Shown one piece after another: positions 5,360 through 10,673 of a stretch of DNA of 10,673 nucleotides. The first letter of the stretch is position 1, and each line of letters begins with the position of its first letter. Source of the DNA: Actinomycetota bacterium (GTDB lineage Bacteria > Actinomycetota > Geothermincolia > Fen-727 > JAQURN01); assembly GCA_028715585.1 (NCBI GenBank), contig JAQURN010000034.1:1-10673 (forward strand). Reading direction: 5' to 3'. Position numbers and translations under genes: made by a program. The notes below the pieces were generated by a model. The model had not been told where the DNA came from, searched no databases, and was given only the letters and a program-made list of their open reading frames with translations.

Positions 5360-6172
5360 GTGCCCGACGTCATAAAGGCTTTCATATTGGGTTTAGTGCA
5401 AGGGATAACTGAGTTTATCCCCGTGAGTTCAAGCGGGCATCTCGTCCTTTTGCCAAGGCTGTTTGGCTGGAGGGACTTTGGTTTGGCTTTTGATGTTGCC
5501 GCGCACATGGGAACCCTCCTGGCTATCATTCTTTACTTTCGAAATGACTGGGCGGAGTTGGTAAAAGGTTTTTTTCGCAGCTTTATCGCAAAGCCCTCGA
5601 AGTGGAAAGAAAGTGAAAAAACAGCTTGGATGATTGTTGGAGCAACCATCCCCGCTGCTCTTGCTGGTTTTTTCTTCGGGGACGTGGTGGAACAACGGCT
5701 GAGAACCCTCGAATGGGTCGCCGTCTTTTTGATTGTAGGAGCTCTTATCATGTCGATTGCGGAACTCCTTGCTAAGAAAGAACGTGGCTCTGAGAGGCTC
5801 AAGCCACGCGACGCGGCTGTCATGGGTTTATTCCAGGTGGTTGCCCTCGCTCCTGGCCTTTCCCGTTCTGGGGCAACCATTTCGGGCGGGTTGGTTTGTG
5901 GGCTCGAAAGAGATGCCGCAGCGAGATTTTCTTTCCTGATGGCAGCTCCTATAACTTTGGGGGCTGGATTGCTGGAGGCGGGAAAGCTTTTTGGCGGGGG
6001 AATTCACATCGATGCATTGCTGATGGGAGTGGTTTTCTTGACCTCTGCTGTCGTGGGATTCCTGACCATAAAGTATTTGCTTTCTTACTTGAGGAAAAGA
6101 ACACTTTTACCCTTTATAATGTATTCTGTTGTTGTTGGTTTTGTCGTTCTCGCCGGGAAGGCTTTATTGTGA
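5360..6172 (+). CDS. uppP: Undecaprenyl-diphosphatase UppP (BacA)
   Basis: This 270-residue polytopic membrane protein dephosphorylates undecaprenyl diphosphate, recycling the lipid carrier used for peptidoglycan and other surface glycans. The first signature is QGITEFIPVSSSGHL (14-28), with the conserved Q14 and E18. The second is PGLSRSGATI (165-174), including Arg169. Hydrophobic segments lie near 43-60, 90-107, 117-136, 150-165, 186-205, 217-238 and 248-268. Length is normal. GTG 5360 is supported by AGGAG (5349-5353) 6 nt upstream and by the family's usual N-terminus. It starts 35 nt after acdA and ends 28 nt before hypA. Its presence beside a polyprenol-phosphate glycosyltransferase three genes upstream is consistent with lipid-carrier recycling, though the two genes are not adjacent. 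Confidence 0.97.
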   Translation: MPDVIKAFILGLVQGITEFIPVSSSGHLVLLPRLFGWRDFGLAFDVAAHMGTLLAIILYFRNDWAELVKGFFRSFIAKPSKWKESEKTAWMIVGATIPAALAGFFFGDVVEQRLRTLEWVAVFLIVGALIMSIAELLAKKERGSERLKPRDAAVMGLFQVVALAPGLSRSGATISGGLVCGLERDAAARFSFLMAAPITLGAGLLEAGKLFGGGIHIDALLMGVVFLTSAVVGFLTIKYLLSYLRKRTLLPFIMYSVVVGFVVLAGKALL

Positions 6173-6200
6173 GCCTTCGCGGGTTTGTTTTGCTAAAAAG

Positions 6201-6542
6201 ATGCATGAGCTCTCCGTAGTTGAAAGCATGGTTTCTATCGTCTTGAAACACGCGGAGACGAACCATGCTTCCAGAGTTGAAAAGATAAACCTGGTTCTTG
6301 GTGAGGCGAGCAGTGTTGTGGAGGAGCCTGTAAGGTTCTATTTTGAATTATTGAGCAAGGAGACTATAGCTGAGGGGGCTGATTTGAATTTTCGAAAGAC
6401 TCCGTTCCAGGCGTCTTGTAATAAGTGTGGAAAGGAGTTTCACATCGAAGGCATTGACTTTTCTTGCCCGTCATGTGGAAGTTCTGAGACAACGATAGTT
6501 TCTGGAAGCGAGTTCCAGGTCGAATCTATAGAAATTTCTTGA
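6201..6542 (+). CDS. hypA: Hydrogenase nickel incorporation protein HypA
   Basis: A 113-residue nickel metallochaperone that works with HypB to load Ni into [NiFe] hydrogenase; in some bacteria it also serves urease. The invariant MHEL start supplies the N-terminal amine and His2 for nickel binding. A zinc site is formed by CNKC (Cys73, Cys76) and CPSC (Cys89, Cys92). The core strand KINLVLGEASSVV (28-40) is typical. Start ATG 6201 is fixed by the MHE motif even though an in-frame ATG lies upstream at 6129 inside uppP; that extension would bury the nickel ligand. No Shine-Dalgarno is visible before 6201 (GCTAAAAAG), so it may depend on translation of uppP, which ends 28 nt earlier. hypB follows after an 18-nt gap. 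Confidence 0.96.
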   Translation: MHELSVVESMVSIVLKHAETNHASRVEKINLVLGEASSVVEEPVRFYFELLSKETIAEGADLNFRKTPFQASCNKCGKEFHIEGIDFSCPSCGSSETTIVSGSEFQVESIEIS

Positions 6543-6560
6543 GTAAGAAGGATTTGAGAT

Positions 6561-7253
6561 ATGAAAAATCCTGGAGGAGAAAAAAGAAAAGTAGAAGTGC
6601 TCGAGGGCGTATTCGATGCTAATGAGATGATTGCCCGAGAAAATCAAGAGCTTCTGCAAAAGAACAAAGCCTGCATGGTGAACATCATGGCAAGCCCTGG
6701 TGCCGGCAAGACCAATCTCATCATGAGGACGCTTGAAAGTATCGGGCAAAGGTTCTCTTGCGCCGTGGTGGAGGGGGACATTGCTGGAAAAGTAGATGCC
6801 GAGAAAATTGCGGGTGACGGCTTCCCCGCTATCCAGATAAACACTGGGGGGTCTTGCCACTTGGAAGCCAAGCAGGTGAAATCCGCGCTCGAGCGGCTCG
6901 AGATGGACAAACTCGATCTTATTTTTGTGGAGAACGTTGGAAATCTCGTCTGCCCAGCTGAGTTTTCCCTTGGCGAGGATTTGAAGGTCATGATTTTGAG
7001 CGTCGCGGAGGGCGATGATAAACCCCTCAAATACCCCTTGATGTTCAGAGAAAGTGACGTGCTCATCATCAATAAGATGGATCTGCTTGGATTTACTGAT
7101 TTCGAGCTGGAAAAAGTGAAGCCCCTTGTTAGGGGGATGAATCCATCTATTCGCATGTTCGAGATTTCATGCAGGGAGGGAACTGGAGTGGAAGAGTGGG
7201 CGAAGTATTTGGAAGATGTGATTACAAAGAAGGGGGAAAGCGGTGGAGCTTAG
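6561..7253 (+). CDS. hypB: Hydrogenase/nickel GTPase HypB
   Basis: A 230-residue SIMIBI-class GTPase that hands nickel to HypA and the hydrogenase large subunit. Walker A is ASPGAGKT (44-51), switch region VVEGDIAG (69-76) and base recognition NKMD (171-174). The G-domain metal site is Cys99-His100 in GGSCHLEA together with Cys131 in NVGNLVCPAEF. The N-terminus has neither the CxxCGC motif of E. coli HypB nor a histidine-rich store, so only the G-domain metal site is expected. GGSCHLEA differs from the usual GGECHLDA but keeps the ligands. ATG 6561 has AAGGA (6548-6552) 8 nt before it. The 3' end overlaps the next gene by 11 nt. No hypC, hypD, hypE, hypF or hydrogenase structural gene is in the window. 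Confidence 0.97.
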   Translation: MKNPGGEKRKVEVLEGVFDANEMIARENQELLQKNKACMVNIMASPGAGKTNLIMRTLESIGQRFSCAVVEGDIAGKVDAEKIAGDGFPAIQINTGGSCHLEAKQVKSALERLEMDKLDLIFVENVGNLVCPAEFSLGEDLKVMILSVAEGDDKPLKYPLMFRESDVLIINKMDLLGFTDFELEKVKPLVRGMNPSIRMFEISCREGTGVEEWAKYLEDVITKKGESGGA

Positions 7254-7554
7254 TTCGATTGAGAAAGTGAAAGAGGCTGAAAAGGAAGCCAAGGCGATAT
7301 TGGAAAATGCTGAAAAGGAAGCCCGGGATATCATCTTGAGTTCAGAGAAAAAAGCTCGGGAGCTGATTTCTGGGGCAAGAGAAAGAGCGAGCCGTGACGC
7401 GAGCCGCAAGGCGGAAGAATCACGACTCGAGACAGACGAGCTGATTCGAAAAATCGAGGAAGAAACGGATGATAAGCGCAAAGAAACGAGGGAGATTGCC
7501 CTCAGGGGAATGGATTCCGCTGTAGATTTTCTCTTCCGCGAAATCATGAGTTGA
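7243..7554 (+). CDS. ahaH: A/V-type ATPase subunit H (peripheral stalk coiled coil)
   Basis: A 103-residue, highly charged helical protein: alanine, glutamate and lysine heptads run almost its full length (about 4-85), then a short hydrophobic tail (AVDFLFREIM). This matches the AhaH/NtpF-type subunit that pairs with subunit E to form the peripheral stalks of archaeal and bacterial A/V-ATPases. Sequence alone is low-complexity coiled coil, so the call leans on position: it lies directly before the subunit I gene, the usual H-I order. GTG 7243 is preceded by AGGGGG (7231-7236) 6 nt upstream and overlaps the end of hypB by 11 nt, which implies translational coupling. The gap to the next gene is 15 nt. 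Confidence 0.85.
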   Translation: MELSSIEKVKEAEKEAKAILENAEKEARDIILSSEKKARELISGARERASRDASRKAEESRLETDELIRKIEEETDDKRKETREIALRGMDSAVDFLFREIMS

Positions 7555-7569
7555 GGTGAGAGGGAGAAT

Positions 7570-9543
7570 TTGGCTCTAGAACCAGTCAAGAAAGTTCTTG
7601 TGATAACGAGGAAAAATCTCGAGGACGAGGTCGTGGACTCAATTGCTCGGCTGGGAGCGCTACATATTCAGCGCCTTCTCGACCCCGAGGTTGTCCCACC
7701 AAGGTCTCCCAGTTCCCGCGATAAGGAATCTGAGAGAAAAGCGAGTGCCGCGCTTTCGAAAGTCGATTTCGCGTTGAGTTTCTTGACCGAGAACAAAAAA
7801 GGAAAGCGTGGCTTCATAAAATCACTCGTGAAGGACAAGTACGAGATGAAACTCGAGGAGTTCCTTGAGGCTGGGGAACGCGTAAATCTGGATGAAGTAC
7901 ATGAGGCGTGCTTGAGGTTCGATGGTAAGCTAAAAGAACTTTCGGAGAGAAAATCCAGGCTCGAGACGGAAATTTCGGAGCTCGACGGGTGGAAGGAAGT
8001 CGAAATTCCCCTTGATGCCCTCAAAGGGGGAACGTATTACGAGATAAAGGCTTTCTTCCTGAAGGGATTAGAGCCAGAGGAATTTTCCTCGCTTCTTTTC
8101 GAGAAAGTCCCTGCCAGTGAGCTTTTTGTCGTCAGGAAGCACAAAGATGGCGCGGTTTGTATCGTCATCTATTACCGCCATGAAAGTGAAGCGGTTGAGG
8201 AGCTACTTTCTTCTTACGAAGAAGTTGCTATTCCTCGAGGGGAAGCAAGTCCTTCCGAGCTCATTGCCAGGAAAGAGAAAGAGCGTAGCGCCATCGAACA
8301 AGAAATAAGCGAACTCATCGAAGATGTCCAGGAATACACCGACTACATCGCCGATTTAGAGATACTTCACGAATATATCCTCTTTGAGCGGGGAAAACTG
8401 GAGGCAAGGAAGTCGATGGGAGAAACGGATTCTACCGTGGTCGTCGAGTCTTGGATTGGCGAGGGGAAGATAGAAAAGGCGCGCAAAACCCTTTTGAAGA
8501 TATCGGATGAAATTGAGGTAGAAGTTCTAGACCCTGAGCCAGGCGACGACCCTCCTGTTCTTCTCAAGAACCCCCGTTTGCTCAAACCCTTCGAGTTCTT
8601 GGTGAAGCTGTATGGGTTTCCCAACAACCGCGAAACCGATCCCACTTGGCTCGTGGCATTTTCATTCATACTCTTCTTCGGATTTTGCATAGGAGACATA
8701 GGATATGCCTTCTTGTTGTTTGCCGTTTTTCAATTGATAAAGAAATATCTGCCGGTTGGAAAAAATACCAGCGATCTTCTTACTGTCTTGAGCTACGGCT
8801 GCGGCTTTGCGGCTGTGATGGGGGTGCTCACTGGATCATGGTTTGGAGTAGATACCGAAAAACTTCCCGCGATTCTCAAAACCCCCATAATTTTCGATTC
8901 CCTGAATGATCCAATCCCCCTGATGTTGGTTTGTATCGTTATCGGTTTGATTCACATGCTTATTGGGACCGCCGTTGAGTTCCGGGACAGCTGGAGAGAG
9001 GGGGCTTACTCTGACGCGCTCATAGACCAGGGATTGGTGCTTTTTTTCTTCGGAGGAGGGATATTGGCTGCTGGGCTCGCGTTTGCGCACCTAATCCCCA
9101 TGTGGGTGGTGTTCTTAGTGGCTGGCTTAGGGCTAGGGGGGATGCTTGTGTTGCTTGGGCACCACTCGAAGAGCCTGGTTGGAAAGATTTTTGGGGGCTT
9201 GTATGAGACATATAACGTTCTTGGTGGCTGGCTTGGCGATACCGTCTCGTATCTCAGGCTTTTCGCCTTAGGGCTTGCCACTTTCGCGGTTGGCTGGGTT
9301 ATAAACATAATGGCTGAAATGGTGAGCGGCGCGGCTCCCGTTATAGGGGTGCTTTTGATGCTCATCGTGATAATCATTGGCCACTGTTTCAACGCGGCGA
9401 TAAACTTACTTGGGGCGGTCGTTCACCCTTTGAGGCTGGAATATGTTGAGTTTTTCGGCAAGTTCTACGAGGATGGGGGAAGGAAATTTACTCCCCTTGG
9501 AGTCGATTCCAAAGTTGTCATGATTTCCGATATGGATTCCTAA
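7570..9543 (+). CDS. ntpI: A/V-type ATP synthase subunit I (a-subunit)
   Basis: A 657-residue stator subunit of an ion-translocating A/V-ATPase. The N-terminal half (1-340) is cytoplasmic with two coiled-coil arms (about 115-140 and 228-280) that bind the peripheral stalks. The C-terminal half is membrane-embedded, beginning with the FGFCIGDIGYAFLLF segment (370-384) and continuing through about seven or eight helices. The essential ion-path arginine is Arg563 in SYLRLFALGLATFAVGW (560-576). HPLRLEYVEFFGKFYEDGG (619-637) is the typical C-terminal signature. The start is TTG 7570, with AGGTGA (7554-7559) 10 nt upstream and AGGGAG nearer. Length is normal. Subunits K, E, C, F, A, B and D do not follow: the next gene is acs after 210 nt, so the complex is encoded at more than one locus or the order is rearranged. 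Confidence 0.96.
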   Translation: MALEPVKKVLVITRKNLEDEVVDSIARLGALHIQRLLDPEVVPPRSPSSRDKESERKASAALSKVDFALSFLTENKKGKRGFIKSLVKDKYEMKLEEFLEAGERVNLDEVHEACLRFDGKLKELSERKSRLETEISELDGWKEVEIPLDALKGGTYYEIKAFFLKGLEPEEFSSLLFEKVPASELFVVRKHKDGAVCIVIYYRHESEAVEELLSSYEEVAIPRGEASPSELIARKEKERSAIEQEISELIEDVQEYTDYIADLEILHEYILFERGKLEARKSMGETDSTVVVESWIGEGKIEKARKTLLKISDEIEVEVLDPEPGDDPPVLLKNPRLLKPFEFLVKLYGFPNNRETDPTWLVAFSFILFFGFCIGDIGYAFLLFAVFQLIKKYLPVGKNTSDLLTVLSYGCGFAAVMGVLTGSWFGVDTEKLPAILKTPIIFDSLNDPIPLMLVCIVIGLIHMLIGTAVEFRDSWREGAYSDALIDQGLVLFFFGGGILAAGLAFAHLIPMWVVFLVAGLGLGGMLVLLGHHSKSLVGKIFGGLYETYNVLGGWLGDTVSYLRLFALGLATFAVGWVINIMAEMVSGAAPVIGVLLMLIVIIIGHCFNAAINLLGAVVHPLRLEYVEFFGKFYEDGGRKFTPLGVDSKVVMISDMDS

Positions 9544-9606
9544 TAGACTTTGGATACCCTTTGCTATTTAATGCTTGCCTCTTGCGCAACTTACCTGGCT
9601 TTAATT

Positions 9607-9612
9607 TATAAT
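9607..9612 (+). promoter_or_regulatory. Putative -10 element for acs
   Basis: A perfect TATAAT in AT-rich surroundings in the 210-nt gap after subunit I. The nearest -35-like hexamer, TTGCGC (9582-9587), is 19 nt away, which is long. It would give an untranslated leader of about 135 nt before ATG 9754. A small GCGA-GGAA-TCGC hairpin (9672-9683) lies in that leader; no known riboswitch was recognised. Confidence 0.35.
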
Positions 9613-9753
9613 ATTTTCTCGCTTTTCTTGGTAAGAACTCGAACTTTTGCTTGTTGAAATGATTGAGTTTTGCGAGGAATCGCGGGGTATGTAGTGCTCG
9701 AGCGGGTGGCTGTTAAGGAAGTCCGTGAGGAGTTGGATCTAAAAGGAGGGAAA

Positions 9754-10673
9754 ATGGAAGACGAATCGAGAAAGCTTTTTCACATGCCGGAGGAACTGAG
9801 CAGTAATGCTCATGTCAAGAGTTTCGAGGAGTATCAAAGGCTCTACAAATGGGCACTCGACGACCCAGAAGATTTCTGGGGGAAGATGGCGGACCAAGAA
9901 CTCGACTGGTACAAGAAGTGGGACAGGGTTTTTTTCTGCGACAAGGAAGCCTATATTCACAGGTGGTTTGAGGGTGGAAAGCTCAATGTCTCCTACAATT
10001 GCCTGGACAGGCACCTCGAGGACGGGAGAAAAGACAAGATAGCTTTTATATGGGAGCCTGATGAGCCAGGGGAAGCGAGAACCTATACCTATCAGGAACT
10101 TTACGAAGAGGTCGTTAAATTTGCGAACGTGCTCAGGAAATATGGCGTCAAGAAGGGAGACAAGGTATGCATTTACCTTCCCATGATACCCGAGCTTCCT
10201 ATTGCCATGCTTGCCTGTGCCCGAATAGGAGCGCCGCACAGCGTTGTTTTCGGGGGCTTTTCCGCTGACGCGCTCCGTGACAGGATTCTTGATTGCGAGG
10301 CAAAGACCTTAATCTGCTCGGATATAAGCTACAGAGGCGGAAAGGCGATTCCACTCAAGCCTAATGCTGACGCGGCGTTGGAAGAGTGCCCAGAGGTCAA
10401 AACTGTTTTTGTGGTCAAGAGGGGTGAAGACACCGCGGAGATGAAGGAAAACAGAGACCATTGGTGGCACGAGGAAATTTCCGCTCCCGACATCAAGAGT
10501 GAGTGTGAACCAGAGCAGATGGACGCCGAGGACCCTCTTTTCATTCTCTATACCAGCGGGAGCACCGGTAAGCCAAAGGGTGTCCTTCACACCACGGGGG
10601 GATACCTTCTCTACGCCGCCCTCACTCATAAGTGGATATTCGATATCAAGGATGAGGATGTATGGTGGTGTAC
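9754..10673 (+). CDS. acs: AMP-forming acetyl-CoA synthetase (N-terminal part)
   Basis: The first 306 residues of an AMP-forming acetate-CoA ligase, cut by the window end; the family is about 650 residues long. It makes acetyl-CoA from acetate, ATP and CoA through acetyl-AMP. The N-terminal acs-type region reads SNAHVKSFEEYQRLY (17-31) and FWGKMADQELDWYKKWD (41-57), followed by YNCLDRHL (81-88). Further on are YLPMIPELPIAMLACARIGA (141-160), HSVVFGGFSADALRDRI (162-178), the CoA-contacting YRGGK (193-197) and the adenylation P-loop YTSGSTGKPKG (266-276). ATG 9754 follows AGGAGG (9744-9749) by 4 nt, like acdA's spacing. An in-frame GTG at 9694 would add 20 residues that do not look like the family's N-terminus. 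The catalytic C-terminal domain with the regulatory acetylated lysine is beyond the window. Confidence 0.96.
   Translation, partial: MEDESRKLFHMPEELSSNAHVKSFEEYQRLYKWALDDPEDFWGKMADQELDWYKKWDRVFFCDKEAYIHRWFEGGKLNVSYNCLDRHLEDGRKDKIAFIWEPDEPGEARTYTYQELYEEVVKFANVLRKYGVKKGDKVCIYLPMIPELPIAMLACARIGAPHSVVFGGFSADALRDRILDCEAKTLICSDISYRGGKAIPLKPNADAALEECPEVKTVFVVKRGEDTAEMKENRDHWWHEEISAPDIKSECEPEQMDAEDPLFILYTSGSTGKPKGVLHTTGGYLLYAALTHKWIFDIKDEDVWWC

Noticed and set aside
4484..5529. Long antisense frames over acdA and uppP (4484-5008 and 5002-5529, minus)
   Set aside because: Serine/threonine- or arginine/proline-rich shadows of a strong coding frame, with no ribosome sites or recognisable domains.
6129..6200. 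Upstream ATG for hypA
   Set aside because: HypA needs its native MHE N-terminus to bind nickel; the extension lies inside uppP and is not family-like.
6644..7589. Antisense serine-rich frames over hypB and the ATPase H gene (6644-7156, 7167-7589)
   Set aside because: Serine and leucine richness mirrors the glutamate/lysine coding on the plus strand; no independent support.
7243..9543. Archaeal origin of the window
   Set aside because: A/V-ATPase and ADP-forming synthetase genes are archaeal-like, but UppP, the RsbV-type STAS protein, the T8 intrinsic terminator, TATAAT boxes and Shine-Dalgarno sites fit a bacterium better.
9739..10239. 166-aa antisense frame over acs
   Set aside because: Lies wholly opposite a conserved acs reading frame and matches no family I know.

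Overview
The window looks like chromosomal DNA from a bacterium, probably an anaerobic and perhaps thermophilic member of a deep-branching lineage. Bacterial signs are Shine-Dalgarno sites at most starts, an intrinsic terminator with a T8 tract, perfect TATAAT hexamers in several gaps, undecaprenyl-diphosphatase (UppP) and an RsbV-type STAS protein. Archaeal-flavoured content is an A/V-type ATPase stalk pair, an ADP-forming acetyl-CoA synthetase alpha subunit and a dolichol-phosphate-mannose-synthase-like transferase, a mix seen in several anaerobic bacterial phyla. I cannot name a species. Non-ATG starts (GTG, TTG) are chosen for seven of the thirteen protein genes.

Layout. 1-424: a short non-coding flank and a YggU/DUF167 gene. 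450-978 (minus strand): an intact tRNA-Ala(CGC) preceded by two copies of a 228-bp tandem repeat. Each copy carries a 180-bp GC-rich palindromic core that abuts a tRNA 3' fragment exactly at the T-loop. This is the most unusual part of the window. 1091-1516: an unrecognised membrane-anchored protein. 1679-2212: a 51-aa zinc ribbon and a STAS anti-sigma-factor antagonist, followed by a terminator-like hairpin only 17 nt before the next gene. 2296-3728: protein-L-isoaspartate methyltransferase and a polyprenol-phosphate mannose synthase-like glycosyltransferase. 3834-5324: ADP-forming acyl/acetyl-CoA synthetase alpha subunit. 5360-9543: a tight same-strand block of uppP, hypA, hypB, A/V-ATPase subunit H and A/V-ATPase subunit I. 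9754-end: AMP-forming acetyl-CoA synthetase, cut by the window edge.

How they may work together. HypA and HypB deliver nickel to [NiFe] hydrogenase or another nickel enzyme. The ATPase H and I subunits form the peripheral stalk and membrane stator of an ion-translocating ATPase. The two acetate enzymes interconvert acetate and acetyl-CoA in opposite physiological directions (ATP-yielding and ATP-consuming). Together this suggests hydrogen- and acetate-linked energy metabolism, which is inference. All protein genes are on the plus strand; only the tRNA and its fragments are on the minus strand.
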